A stretch of DNA of 64,000 bases from Bacteroides clarus YIT 12056. GTDB lineage: Bacteria > Bacteroidota > Bacteroidia > Bacteroidales > Bacteroidaceae. Made by a program: the position numbers and the translations under genes. The notes below the pieces were generated by a model that made no database searches, was not told the origin of the DNA, and was given only the letters and a program-made list of their open reading frames with translations. This document shows, piece after piece, positions 47,868-56,764 of the stretch; position 1 is the stretch's first letter; every line of letters starts with the position of its first letter. The stretch covers positions 525,516-589,515 of the forward strand of contig NZ_FQWK01000002.1 of assembly GCF_900129655.1 (NCBI RefSeq), in the 5' to 3' direction.

Positions 47868-47898
47868 CAAAGTTATAAACAACTTCTTAAATTTCAAG
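47868..47898 (-). promoter_or_regulatory. Putative recQ promoter
   Basis: On the minus strand CTTG (47895-47898), 19 bases, then TAACTTTG (47868-47875). The -7 box is a full match and the -33 box is 3 of 4. It lies 77 bases upstream of recQ. Confidence 0.55.
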
Positions 47899-47965
47899 CA
47901 TAATCCGCCGAATATTTTTCAATAAAACACAAAAAAGTCAGCCTTATTTGTATTACCTTTTGATT

Positions 47966-49210
47966 TTAAGCACTTTGAAGTCTCGCTATATTCGCTTTTT
48001 CCAACTGGCGGCGGGCATAGTCCAAGGTTACGACAAAACTATCTTTGTGTTCGGAAGGGATTTCAAACATCACATCCATCATAATAGTTTCTACTATGGA
48101 ACGTAAACCGCGGGCTCCCAACTTGTATTCAACAGCTTTGTCTACAATGTACTCAAACACCGCATCTTCAAAAGTCAGCTTTACACCGTCCATTTCAAAC
48201 AGCTTGACGTATTGCTTGATAATGGAATTCTTCGGCTCCGTCAGAATGGAACGCAACGCCGTACGGTCCAAGGGATTCAAATAGGTTAATACCGGCAGAC
48301 GACCGATGATTTCGGGAATCAGGCCGAACGACTTCAAATCCTGCGGAGCAATATACTGCATCATGTTATTCTTGTCAATGGACGCCGTATTACGCACCGC
48401 ACCATAACCTACTACATTGGTATTGAGGCGTTGCGCTATTTTCTTCTCGATGCCGTCGAACGCGCCGCCGCAAATAAACAATATATTCTTGGTGTTCACC
48501 GGAATCATCTTCTGGTCGGGATGCTTGCGTCCGCCCTGAGGGGGAACGTTCACGACAGAACCTTCCAACAGCTTCAGCAATCCCTGCTGTACACCTTCGC
48601 CGCTTACATCACGGGTAATGGAAGGATTGTCGCTTTTACGGGCAATCTTGTCTATTTCATCTATGAACACGATACCTTGCTCCGCTTGCGCCACATTATA
48701 GTCCGCCACCTGTAACAGACGGGTAAGGATGCTTTCGATATCCTCGCCTACATAACCGGCTTCCGTCAGTACGGTTGCATCCACGATAGTGAAAGGCACA
48801 TGCAGCAGTTTGGCAATGGTACGGGCAAGTAAAGTCTTACCGGTTCCGGTACTGCCCACCATGATGATATTGGACTTTTCAATCTCCACATCATCATCTC
48901 CCGCCTTCTGCAACAGACGCTTATAATGATTGTACACAGATACCGACAGGAAACGTTTCGCATCATCCTGTCCGATAACATACTGATCGAGAAAATTCTT
49001 AATCTCTACCGGTTTAGGAAGTTCTTTCAGATTCAGTTTCGTAGCGCCATCGCCTTTCTTGGCACCCAAAGCCTCTTGAGTAATCTCGTAGGCCTGGGTA
49101 GCGCAACTGTCACAGATGTAACCGTTCATTCCCGTTATGAGGAAGCCGACCTCATCTTCCGAACGCCCGCAGAAGCTGCATCTGTTTTTGTTTCGTTTAG
49201 AGTCTGCCAT
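47966..49210 (-). CDS. clpX: ATP-dependent Clp protease ATP-binding subunit ClpX
   Basis: A 414-residue AAA+ unfoldase. The N-terminal C4 zinc domain is [11 protein letters not shown] and CDSCATQ; Walker A is [12 protein letters not shown]; Walker B is [13 protein letters not shown]; the sensor and arginine finger regions follow ([27 protein letters not shown]). The IGF-type ClpP-contact loop is not obvious. It feeds substrates to ClpP, whose gene lies 2 bp upstream. Confidence 0.97.
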   Translation of the reverse strand: MADSKRNKNRCSFCGRSEDEVGFLITGMNGYICDSCATQAYEITQEALGAKKGDGATKLNLKELPKPVEIKNFLDQYVIGQDDAKRFLSVSVYNHYKRLLQKAGDDDVEIEKSNIIMVGSTGTGKTLLARTIAKLLHVPFTIVDATVLTEAGYVGEDIESILTRLLQVADYNVAQAEQGIVFIDEIDKIARKSDNPSITRDVSGEGVQQGLLKLLEGSVVNVPPQGGRKHPDQKMIPVNTKNILFICGGAFDGIEKKIAQRLNTNVVGYGAVRNTASIDKNNMMQYIAPQDLKSFGLIPEIIGRLPVLTYLNPLDRTALRSILTEPKNSIIKQYVKLFEMDGVKLTFEDAVFEYIVDKAVEYKLGARGLRSIVETIMMDVMFEIPSEHKDSFVVTLDYARRQLEKANIARLQSA

Positions 49211-49212
49211 AT

Positions 49213-49875
49213 TTATTTCTTCGTATAAACTTGGTCTATCATACCATACTCTTTAGCCTCTTGCGCCGTCATCCAATAGTCACGGTCGGAATCGGCCCAT
49301 ACCTTGTCGAAAGACGTATGCGAGTGGTCGGCTATGATAGTATAAAGTTCTTTCTTCAATTTTTGGATTTCACGCGCCGTGATTTCAATGTCCGAAGCTT
49401 GTCCTTGCGCACCGCCCATCGGCTGGTGAATCATCACACGCGAGTGCGTCAGCGCAGAACGCTTGCCTTCCGCTCCGGCAACCAGCAACACCGCCGCCAT
49501 ACTGGCCGCCATACCGGTACAGATGGTAGCCACATCGCTGCTGATAAACTGCATGGTATCATAAATGCCCAGTCCGGCATATACCGAACCGCCCGGAGAG
49601 TTGATATAGATAGAGATATCTTTACCCGGGTCTACGGAATCCAGGTACAACAACTGAGCCTGCAAGGTATTGGCTGTATAGTCGTCTATCTGCGTACCGA
49701 GGAAAATAATGCGGTCCATCATCAGGCGGGAGAACACGTCCAACTGGGTTACATTCAGCTGACGCTCTTCCAGAATATAGGGATTTAAATACCCGGCTTG
49801 TGACTTAATCACATCATCCAACACCAAGCTGCTCATTCCCAAATGCTTGGTAGCGTATTTTCTAAAATCATCCAT
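49213..49875 (-). CDS. clpP: ATP-dependent Clp protease proteolytic subunit ClpP
   Basis: A 220-residue serine protease subunit. The catalytic Ser is in CTGMAASMAAVLL and the His in SRVMIHQPMGG; the Asp lies further on. GGSVYAGLGIYDTM is the conserved oxyanion region. The start at 49875 (MDDFRKYATKH) follows the usual length; the upstream extension from 49938 is hydrophobic-basic and in a terminator-bearing spacer. It pairs with clpX, 2 bp downstream. Confidence 0.96.
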   Translation of the reverse strand: MDDFRKYATKHLGMSSLVLDDVIKSQAGYLNPYILEERQLNVTQLDVFSRLMMDRIIFLGTQIDDYTANTLQAQLLYLDSVDPGKDISIYINSPGGSVYAGLGIYDTMQFISSDVATICTGMAASMAAVLLVAGAEGKRSALTHSRVMIHQPMGGAQGQASDIEITAREIQKLKKELYTIIADHSHTSFDKVWADSDRDYWMTAQEAKEYGMIDQVYTKK

Positions 49876-49935
49876 TGTCTTTCTGTTTTTAATTTTTAAT
49901 GTGAATGCAAAGAAACGAAAAAGAACACAGAGACA

Positions 49936-49975
49936 CAAAAAAACACAGAGTTATAGTTTGTCAAACTCTGTGTTT
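49936..49975 (-). terminator. tig terminator
   Basis: A perfect 12-bp stem (AAACACAGAGTT at 49941-49952, complement at 49964-49975) with an 11-base loop, followed on the minus strand by a run of T. It separates tig from clpP-clpX. Confidence 0.85.
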
Positions 49976-50008
49976 CTTTATAAAAACCAGCGGTTTCCCG
50001 CCAAAGTA

Positions 50009-51364
50009 TTATGCAAGCATTTTATTGAACTCTTCGGCTGAAATGTTCTTGTTTTCCAGCGTTACCTGAGTCTTCAGGGCCGAAGCCAGTTTCGTTTCAA
50101 CGACACGGTTCACCAAGCCCTCGATGCTTTCTTTCTTCTTCAACATTTCTTTTGCATAGTTGTCGAGGATTTCTTCGGGCACGCTCAGCATACCGTACTG
50201 TGCAAACTGTGCACGGGTAGCTTCTTTTGCCATATTAAGGATGTCATCCTGTTCAACTTTAATATCGTTGGCTTTCACTAGCTGTTCTTTAATCAGATGC
50301 CAAGTCAGTTCTTCGATACTCTTGTCGTAATTGTCTTCTACGAACTTTTCGTCTTTGTCCTGGTTATTCAGACGCATGATACGTTTCAGCAACGCATCCG
50401 GGAATTCCAGTTTACCGACTTTTTCCATCAACATTTTACGAACATCCAACAAGAACTTATAATCGCTGTCAGCAGCAAACTGGTTAGCAATAACTTCTTT
50501 TACCTTGGCACGGAATTCTTCTTCGGTCTTGACAACACCTTCGCCAAATACCTGGTCGAAAATCTCCTGGTTCAGCTCACCTGCCACGAAGCGAGTAATT
50601 TCTTCTACCTGGAAACTGAAATCGGATTTCATTTCGGCGACAGCTTCTTTGTCAATCTTCAACAGAGAAGAAAGTTCGGCTGCATTACCGTCCCATGCGG
50701 CATAAGGATTGAACACGAGTACGTCGTTCACCTTTGCGTTGGCAAAGATAGCTTTCTGGTCGTCGTTCTTCATATAAGCCGGCATCATCACGGCACCTTC
50801 CACCTGAATACCGCCTTCTTTGGTATTGCCTTCTGCGTCCAGTTCGGCAAGCAAACCTTTCAACATATCGTTATCGGCATAAGCGTCCATCTTTTCGTAT
50901 TTACCATTACGCTGCGTATAAGCCTTTACCTGGTTGTCAACCATTTCTTCGGTTACATCAATCGTATAGTAATCCACTTTATCGGCGGCAGCAACCTCAG
51001 CTTTGAATTCCGGAGACAAAGCTATGTCGAACAGGAATTCAAATTCTTCCATTGTGTCGAAGTCGATAGCTTTCTGCTTGTCTTCATTAGGCAGAGGCTC
51101 GCCCAACATATTCACCTTATTATCTTGAATATACTTATATACGGAATCAGAAAGAAGCTTATTAACCTCTTCAGCCAATACCGACTTACCATACATCTTC
51201 TTCACCAGGCTCATCGGAACCATACCTTTACGGAAACCGGGGATTTGAGCTTTCTGACGGAAGTTCTTCAATGATTTGTCTACCTTTTCCTGATAGTCTG
51301 CTTTCTCAAGCTTTACAGTAAGCAATGCGCTTACTTTGTCAATGTTTTGCAATGAAACGTTCAT
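50009..51364 (-). CDS. tig: Trigger factor
   Basis: A 451-residue ribosome-associated chaperone. The N-terminal ribosome-binding domain has QIPGFRKGMVPMSLVKKMYG (the GFRxGxxP signature). The C-terminal arms have the long helices typical of the family (ELNQEIFDQVFGEGVVKTEEEFRAKV and beyond). The central FKBP-type isomerase domain lacks the usual active-site pattern, a divergence common in Bacteroidetes. It meets nascent chains at the ribosome exit. Perfect promoter upstream, strong terminator downstream. Confidence 0.93.
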   Translation of the reverse strand: MNVSLQNIDKVSALLTVKLEKADYQEKVDKSLKNFRQKAQIPGFRKGMVPMSLVKKMYGKSVLAEEVNKLLSDSVYKYIQDNKVNMLGEPLPNEDKQKAIDFDTMEEFEFLFDIALSPEFKAEVAAADKVDYYTIDVTEEMVDNQVKAYTQRNGKYEKMDAYADNDMLKGLLAELDAEGNTKEGGIQVEGAVMMPAYMKNDDQKAIFANAKVNDVLVFNPYAAWDGNAAELSSLLKIDKEAVAEMKSDFSFQVEEITRFVAGELNQEIFDQVFGEGVVKTEEEFRAKVKEVIANQFAADSDYKFLLDVRKMLMEKVGKLEFPDALLKRIMRLNNQDKDEKFVEDNYDKSIEELTWHLIKEQLVKANDIKVEQDDILNMAKEATRAQFAQYGMLSVPEEILDNYAKEMLKKKESIEGLVNRVVETKLASALKTQVTLENKNISAEEFNKMLA

Positions 51365-51418
51365 TCTGACAATTATTTATTTGATTTATACTTTATTTCG
51401 TTCTCCAATTTGAGCGTG

Positions 51419-51449
51419 CAAAATTAGTGTTAATCTTTCAATTATCAAA
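51419..51449 (-). promoter_or_regulatory. tig promoter
   Basis: On the minus strand TTTG (51446-51449), 19 bases, then TAATTTTG (51419-51426), a full match to the Bacteroides consensus. The transcript would begin about 48 bases before the tig start. Confidence 0.75.
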
Positions 51450-51509
51450 AAACACAGGCAATTATTTCCTCTGTCGCCCCTCACCAAAAACTTTTCCATC
51501 CCGGTTCTT

Positions 51510-51660
51510 ATGTAAGATACCACCGGCAGGTATTCCCGATACCACCGCTTGGTAGCGAGAATACCTCCCTGTGGTACCTTGCGTACCATGGCTTGGTAGT
51601 TGCCGTACCTTAGTAAGGTACGACGTGTACCAAACGAAGGAATTGTTTGGTACACGTACC
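51510..51660. repeat. GGTAC-rich palindromic patch
   Basis: About 150 bases made of degenerate GGTACC/TTGGTA units in both orientations. Clear palindromes are GTACCTTA-G-TAAGGTAC (51605-51621) and a 13-bp pair (51623-51635 and 51645-51657, core GTGTACCAAAC) with a 9-base loop. Short frames read through it (up to 89 codons, minus strand) give repetitive peptides and have no known homology that I recognise. It lies between the divergent tig and RRM genes and looks like a degenerate minisatellite or structured RNA. Confidence 0.7.
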
Positions 51661-51824
51661 ATTCTATAAATCAAAGGCTATTGCAAAAGGAAAGATACCT
51701 CTGTATAAACAAGATATATTACCCGTCGGCAGATATAACCGGCCGGGTAAGCTCAAAAAAACGTATAAATCAAAGAGTTATTCCCTGCCGTGAAACAAGA
51801 AAAAAAAAATAATTGAGAAAAAGT
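51661..51824. other. AT-rich spacer, nothing recognised
   Basis: Between the GGTAC patch and the RRM gene promoter. I see no gene, tRNA or strong hairpin in it. Confidence 0.4.
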
Positions 51825-51855
51825 ATTGTATATCCGAAATTAATGTGTTCCTTTG
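51825..51855 (+). promoter_or_regulatory. Promoter of the RRM protein gene
   Basis: ATTG (51825-51828), 19 bases, then TTCCTTTG (51848-51855), one mismatch in each box from the Bacteroides consensus. It implies a 5' leader of about 155 nt. Confidence 0.6.
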
Positions 51856-51929
51856 TCGCGGAATGATGGCACATTAGTTTCTCGATTTCCATTACATGGT
51901 TTTTACTTCCGTTGAAAAAACGTATTTGT

Positions 51930-52016
51930 AAACTCTCTGTCGTTGTGATCCTTTTATTATTCAGCCGTCTTTCTAAAAGAGAGTTTTATTTATTTTTATT
52001 TATTTACATTTTCATT
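51930..52016 (+). promoter_or_regulatory. Structured AU-rich leader of the RRM gene
   Basis: AAACTCTCT (51930-51938) pairs with AGAGAGTTT (51978-51986) and is followed by a 30-base run made almost only of T and A up to the start codon. The pattern could act as an attenuator or as a binding site for the encoded protein. Confidence 0.5.
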
Positions 52017-52265
52017 ATGAACATTTATGTTGGAAACCTTAACTACCGTGTTAAGGAAGATGACCTGCAGAAGGTTATGGAAGATTACGGTACAGTATCT
52101 TCTGTTAAATTTATCATGGACCGCGCAACCGGACGTTTCAGAGGCATTGCATTCGTAGAAATGGAAGACAGTGCAGCTGCTGCCAAAGCCATTGCCGAAC
52201 TGGACGGCGCTGAATTCTTCGGCCGCCAGATGGTAGTAAAAGAAGCAAGACCTCCGAAATACTAA
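52017..52265 (+). CDS. RNA-recognition-motif (RRM) RNA-binding protein
   Basis: An 82-residue protein that is one RRM domain: RNP2 is IYVGNL and RNP1 is GRFRGIAFVEM, with the beta-alpha-beta order intact. Bacteroidetes carry several such small RRM proteins, known to bind single-stranded RNA and affect gene expression widely. The start at 52017 gives the exact RRM N-terminus; the longer frame from 51912 is leader sequence. It is monocistronic, with promoter, long leader and a strong terminator. Confidence 0.94.
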   Translation: MNIYVGNLNYRVKEDDLQKVMEDYGTVSSVKFIMDRATGRFRGIAFVEMEDSAAAAKAIAELDGAEFFGRQMVVKEARPPKY

Positions 52266-52290
52266 TCATATAGATTAAAGGAGAAAAGAC

Positions 52291-52335
52291 AAGAGGATAT
52301 GTCAACATTCAATTTAACATATCCTCTTTTTATTT
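52291..52335 (+). terminator. RRM gene terminator
   Basis: AGAGGATATGT (52292-52302) pairs with ACATATCCTCT (52317-52327), followed by TTTTTATTTATT. It ends the transcript about 60 bases past the stop codon. Confidence 0.88.
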
Positions 52336-52357
52336 ATTAGAGAAGAGAGAGAGTTTA

Positions 52358-53758
52358 TCAATAACCGGGATTCTGGATTATCTCCGGATTTTCATCCAAT
52401 ACTTTTTGAGGGATGGGAAGATAATGATGTTTATCTTGAGCACCCGTTACAGGCAGAGCAATCTTCAATATTCTATAATAAGGATACAGCTGCCCGCCAT
52501 TGCCTTGCAGAAGCGCCCTGGCCAATGACGCCAGACTTTCATCCGTAGTATCATACTCCTTGCCTTCGAAAAACCCTTTTGTCAGACGATCGATATATGC
52601 CATACCTTCCGTGCGGTTACCAAGCCTGCTGTTAGCTATGGCAGCAAGCAAATAAACTTCGCGAAGTAGCGGCAGAGGCATTCGAACTTCATTACCATCT
52701 TCCGATATATATTCGTATCCGCTCCATAAAGCTTCTTTTTCCGTGGGAGACCAAAGAGAAGTTAACTGATACGAGCCGTTCTCTATTCTTTTGCAATACT
52801 CCGAAGCATCATTCCAATCTCCTTTATCCGCATATATTTTTGCCAACAAAAGACTCATGGCATGCTTGGCTTGGGAAGGATACGCGTCTATCGACTTCTT
52901 TAAATCCTCAATCAACTGTTCCGGAGGAATCTGCGTCCCGCCATTAAGCAATTTTCCATAATATCCGTAGAGATGACAACGGATTATCGCCATATCTACG
53001 TTGATATCAATAAGTAAATCCGCCGCGTCCTTCGTCATTGAATCCAGCCTCTTCCTATATTCCACGCCTTTCTCCAGCGTTGCGTAAGCCAGCTTCCAAA
53101 AGGAATCGGAATAAAACTTCAGGGTTTCATCCGAAGTAAAAGCCTCCGGGTCAGAACCGGTAATCAAGATGCGTTCCAATGAAAGAATTCCTTCAAAATA
53201 CTCCTTGGTTACCGCGTCCCACTCTTCTTCAATCTCCGCCAGGTCTGTTTCGGGCGTTACCGGAGTATCCGGCAGTTCCGCCAAGACTTCCGGAACGATG
53301 AATATATAACTATTACCCGCCGCAATGGAATTACCTTCTATAATCACTCCATTTACATATACACTGCCATCAGCGGAACGAGTGACACGAAGGCTGTCTC
53401 CATTGATGCATTCCAATCCTTTGACATTCGTAAGTTCCTTATAACTGCCTTTAGCTATGTGACGCTGGATAGACGCAGAATCCAAAACCGCTCCCGAAGC
53501 ACGCGTCGAAGCGGTAGCGTTGCGTACCGCAAAGACCGTTAATTTATCTTCCTCAAGATTGGCTACATCGACCTTTTTCAGAATTTCCACAAAATCACTG
53601 ACTTCCTTGTGGTCTTTTTCCAATACTTCCACAATCTTGTTCACCGCTTCCACTCCTTTGGAGGATGGAGGAGCCGGAGTAGGCTCATCATCTTCGCTAC
53701 ACGCAGTAAGTGCGCACAGAAAAGCCAAACTCATTACATAATAATAAAATCGTTTCAT
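52358..53758 (-). CDS. Fasciclin (FAS1)-SusD-like hybrid lipoprotein
   Basis: A 466-residue lipoprotein (lipobox LTAC, Cys20). Residues about 35-160 fit a FAS1 domain: LTVFAVRNAT, SASIQRHIAKGSY, DSLRVTRSADGSVYVNG, and IEGNSIAAGNSYIFIVPEVL. Residues about 165-466 are SusD-like: TPR-type helices (HAMSLLLAKIYADKGDWNDASEYC) and the C-terminal motif HHYLPIPQKVLDENPEIIQNPGY, which ends most SusD proteins. No SusC lies next to it, so its partner is elsewhere or lacking. Surface adhesion or ligand binding is an inference. It follows the small lipoprotein gene by 30 bp. Confidence 0.8.
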   Translation of the reverse strand: MKRFYYYVMSLAFLCALTACSEDDEPTPAPPSSKGVEAVNKIVEVLEKDHKEVSDFVEILKKVDVANLEEDKLTVFAVRNATASTRASGAVLDSASIQRHIAKGSYKELTNVKGLECINGDSLRVTRSADGSVYVNGVIIEGNSIAAGNSYIFIVPEVLAELPDTPVTPETDLAEIEEEWDAVTKEYFEGILSLERILITGSDPEAFTSDETLKFYSDSFWKLAYATLEKGVEYRKRLDSMTKDAADLLIDINVDMAIIRCHLYGYYGKLLNGGTQIPPEQLIEDLKKSIDAYPSQAKHAMSLLLAKIYADKGDWNDASEYCKRIENGSYQLTSLWSPTEKEALWSGYEYISEDGNEVRMPLPLLREVYLLAAIANSRLGNRTEGMAYIDRLTKGFFEGKEYDTTDESLASLARALLQGNGGQLYPYYRILKIALPVTGAQDKHHYLPIPQKVLDENPEIIQNPGY

Positions 53759-53788
53759 AATATTCTCATTTTAGTAATCGTATACAGA

Positions 53789-54163
53789 TTATTGTTTTAC
53801 CGCCTGTTGAAATTTGGCTGTGGCATCTTCATACCGTTTCAACTCACTATCGCTAAGCGACTGTATCCAACCCGACAAAGACGTACCGGCATCTTTACAA
53901 GCTTTATCGATAGCCTTACTGGTCTCGGCCATAATGGCGAATGCCTTTTCAGGGTCAGTACAGTCTTTAACTTTATCCGTGGCATCTTCAATCAGTCCGA
54001 GGATTTTATCTGACAGTTCATTTTGCGAAGCTACACTCTCTCCGGCAGCCTGTTCACCGGATTGCTCTGTTGCCTGCTCCGCTTTGGCGCTTTTACCGGA
54101 ACAAGCACTTTGTGTCATTAAAGACAGACACAATACTACTAACGTAAAAACAACTTTTTTCAT
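53789..54163 (-). CDS. Small lipoprotein, uncharacterised
   Basis: A 124-residue protein with signal peptide and lipobox (SACSGK), an Ala/Glu/Gln-rich linker (AEQATEQSGEQAAGE) and a helical mature part with two Cys residues (KVKDCTDPEKAFAIM, IDKACKDAG) that could form a disulfide. I do not recognise a domain. It lies 30 bp before the FAS1-SusD gene and 83 bp after the response regulator gene, so one transcript is likely. Confidence 0.7.
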   Translation of the reverse strand: MKKVVFTLVVLCLSLMTQSACSGKSAKAEQATEQSGEQAAGESVASQNELSDKILGLIEDATDKVKDCTDPEKAFAIMAETSKAIDKACKDAGTSLSGWIQSLSDSELKRYEDATAKFQQAVKQ

Positions 54164-54246
54164 GGTATTAATGATTTTAAGTACAGTCCTATACTTCAGT
54201 TTATCAAAACTACCTACAAACGGCAGGACTTATTCCGGCTGTAGCG

Positions 54247-54894
54247 TTAAAGTGGAATCGTCAGATAACCTTTCGTCAGTGCCTTTATCACCAAATCGGT
54301 CGCATTACGCGCAGCAAATTTCAGCATCAGATTTTTCCGATGCCATTCAACCGTATTTTCCGAAATAAACAGATGTCGGGATATTTCATGGGTACTCATG
54401 CCCTGGGCTATTGCTTTCAGTACATCCAACTCACGCGAAGTAGGCAACATATCCGGCAACTCGGTTTCATCGTCCGGCCGGTTTTTCTCTTTATATAACT
54501 GCTGATAACGCTGACAATAATAGTTTTCATCCACCATAACGGCACACACCGCTTCACGTAACGCCTCGGTTCCCGAAGATTTGAAAACAACGGCATTGAT
54601 ATCCGGATGCCTCAGTTTATTCACAATCCATATCTCCTCATGCATGGTACAAACAATTACTTTAGCCTGAGGATTATTCTCTTTTATGCTGTGCATCAAC
54701 TCAAAACCGTCAATATCCGGTAATTCAAGGTCTGTAATGTATATATGGAATATTCGTGATTTGATTAAGCTCAGTAATTCAGTGCCGTTCGTCACCGTAC
54801 AAACACTGTTTACGCCGGCAATATCTCTCAATAGAGTTTTCAGCCCTTCCAACACTAAAGAATGATCATCTATAAGAACTATGTCGAACTTCAT
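54247..54894 (-). CDS. NarL/LuxR-type response regulator
   Basis: A 215-residue regulator. The receiver (about 1-120) has the acidic pair in IVLIDDHSLV and the phospho-acceptor Asp55 in YITDLELPD. The C-terminal LuxR helix-turn-helix (about 147-210) reads SRELDVLKAIAQGMSTHEISRHLFISENTVEWH. It should be phosphorylated by the histidine kinase encoded 81 bp upstream. The likely targets nearby are the lipoprotein genes that follow, but no operator was identified. Confidence 0.92.
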   Translation of the reverse strand: MKFDIVLIDDHSLVLEGLKTLLRDIAGVNSVCTVTNGTELLSLIKSRIFHIYITDLELPDIDGFELMHSIKENNPQAKVIVCTMHEEIWIVNKLRHPDINAVVFKSSGTEALREAVCAVMVDENYYCQRYQQLYKEKNRPDDETELPDMLPTSRELDVLKAIAQGMSTHEISRHLFISENTVEWHRKNLMLKFAARNATDLVIKALTKGYLTIPL

Positions 54895-54975
54895 TTGTCG
54901 TCTATTTTATATTATCTTTGACAAAATTAAACATACACGCCGACATATACCCTACGGGAAACCGTAGTTTTTATA

Positions 54976-56757
54976 TTAAAAGACAGGAATGAGCACGATT
55001 ATCGTAGTGCCCGACATTGTTGAATCTATTGTGAAAGTACCTTTTAAAGCTGCTACGCGCTCTTTCATGGTCTGTATTCCTATACCCGGTTTGTGTGTCG
55101 CACTCCCTTTTCCATTATCAACGATTCTGATTTCCAGATTGGGCAGTTTCCATTCCATTACGACAGAAATACGGGTGGCACAGGCATGCTTCAGCGCATT
55201 GCTTACCGCCTCCTGAATAATTCGATAGATATTTAACGACATTGTATCCGGCAGAACCGCCCATTCCACATCTTCCGGGAGAGTTTTAAAAGAAATCGGA
55301 CATTCCTGCGTGGAAAGGCTCTCCAGATAATCGGATATAATCTCATTGATGGTAGCTTCCTGAAAAACAGGTGGAAGCAATTCATGAGAAACAAGACGGA
55401 TATTCTCTCTGATTTTCCGCAGATTTGCAATCCAGTCTCTCGTCTGCACGCCCTGTTGCGAGTCTACACTTACTTCCATAGAGAACAGGTCGTTACACAC
55501 GCCATCATGCAGTTCTTTAGCCAAACGTGCATGTTCATACTCCAACTTGTCCAGGTAGTTACGAGTCAGTTTCTGCTCCGTGACGCGTTGCAACTGTTCA
55601 AATTCATGCCGCTGAGTTTCCATTTCCCGCTTCTGACGTTCCGCACGCAACCTCTGCCGCTGTACGAAATAAGCGAAAAACAACCCCGATATCACCAATA
55701 TAACTCCCGAACCGCCTAAAGCAACGTACAGACGCTGGCGAGCCCACCGTTTTTCCTCGTTCAGTTTCTGTATTTCAAGCTCTTTCTCCTTACTTTCATA
55801 TTTTACAGAAAGCTCCTCCAGTTGTTTTGCCTTTTCTTTTTGAAACAGGGAGTCGTTTAATTGCTGCGCTTGGCTTAAAGCCGCATAAGCATGTTCATAA
55901 TCATGTACACTCTTATATGCCAGGTGCAGATTATTATAAATATCATATAAAAGAAAAGGATAGCTTGTGATTCCATCCAAACTTAATAATTTATCAGCGG
56001 TAGCAATAGCCGCCTGATAATCCTTATTATCTTGCCGGATCACAAACAAAATCTGGTAATAATTTATCAAAGCCATCACTGAATTTACCCGGGGAAGAAT
56101 AGAATCCGCTTTTCCGGCATATCGGTTTATCTCACTTTGCGAACTATCGGTTTTCTGCAGAACCAACATATAATAAGTAAGAGCGCCCAATTCCTTATCA
56201 AACTGCCCTTCTTCGTGCGACAACTCAATCGCCTTCGCCAAATACTCTTTAGCCTGGCCATAAAGTTTTCTGATAATAAAAACAGAAGAGGCGACGGTAT
56301 AAATCTGTGCGCGAAAAGTTTTATCAGTACATTTATCTGCCAATGAAACTGCAAGCAACGCATACTCCTCGGACTTATCAAGCGACTTCATATCCATGTG
56401 CAGAGTAGAAAGATTGTTATACAGCACCACAGCACTCTGTCTGTCATCTTCCGATGTCGTGTCCAGTCTGCCTACATACTCCAAAGCCGTATCATAAGAT
56501 TTCACCGCATCCGGCAACATACCGGAAGAACGCAGGTATACCCCCTGCGAAGTATAAAATGAAACAATAGCGCCTGGATTTTTTTCCTGCCGAACCAACG
56601 GAGCCGCTTGCCGGCAAACGATTAATGCGGAATCCACCTTACCGAGTGAATAAAGCGAGTCCGTAATCTCAAGGACACGCCTGATTTCCGCGGTATTCTG
56701 TCCTATAACCGAAACAAATAGAAATACCACCCCTACAAACAACAGCACTCTTTTCAC
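54976..56757 (-). CDS. TPR-containing sensor histidine kinase (HisKA_3 type)
   Basis: A 593-residue membrane kinase. A signal peptide is followed by a periplasmic TPR region (about 25-300), a coiled coil, one membrane segment (343-365, GSGVILVISGLFFAYFV), a second coiled coil, the HisKA_3 phospho-acceptor His417 in LAKELHDGVCNDLF, and a HATPase domain (IIQEAVSNALKHA, IVDNGKGS, GIGIQTMKERV). This NarX-like class pairs with LuxR-type regulators. The gene starts 7 bp after lptB and is followed by the regulator gene. Confidence 0.92.
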   Translation of the reverse strand: MKRVLLFVGVVFLFVSVIGQNTAEIRRVLEITDSLYSLGKVDSALIVCRQAAPLVRQEKNPGAIVSFYTSQGVYLRSSGMLPDAVKSYDTALEYVGRLDTTSEDDRQSAVVLYNNLSTLHMDMKSLDKSEEYALLAVSLADKCTDKTFRAQIYTVASSVFIIRKLYGQAKEYLAKAIELSHEEGQFDKELGALTYYMLVLQKTDSSQSEINRYAGKADSILPRVNSVMALINYYQILFVIRQDNKDYQAAIATADKLLSLDGITSYPFLLYDIYNNLHLAYKSVHDYEHAYAALSQAQQLNDSLFQKEKAKQLEELSVKYESKEKELEIQKLNEEKRWARQRLYVALGGSGVILVISGLFFAYFVQRQRLRAERQKREMETQRHEFEQLQRVTEQKLTRNYLDKLEYEHARLAKELHDGVCNDLFSMEVSVDSQQGVQTRDWIANLRKIRENIRLVSHELLPPVFQEATINEIISDYLESLSTQECPISFKTLPEDVEWAVLPDTMSLNIYRIIQEAVSNALKHACATRISVVMEWKLPNLEIRIVDNGKGSATHKPGIGIQTMKERVAALKGTFTIDSTMSGTTIIVLIPVF

Positions 56758-56764
56758 TTGTCAT

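Noticed and set aside
51386..51655. 89-codon and 70-codon frames in the GGTAC patch
   Set aside because: Repetitive peptides produced by the repeat itself; no start context or homology recognised.
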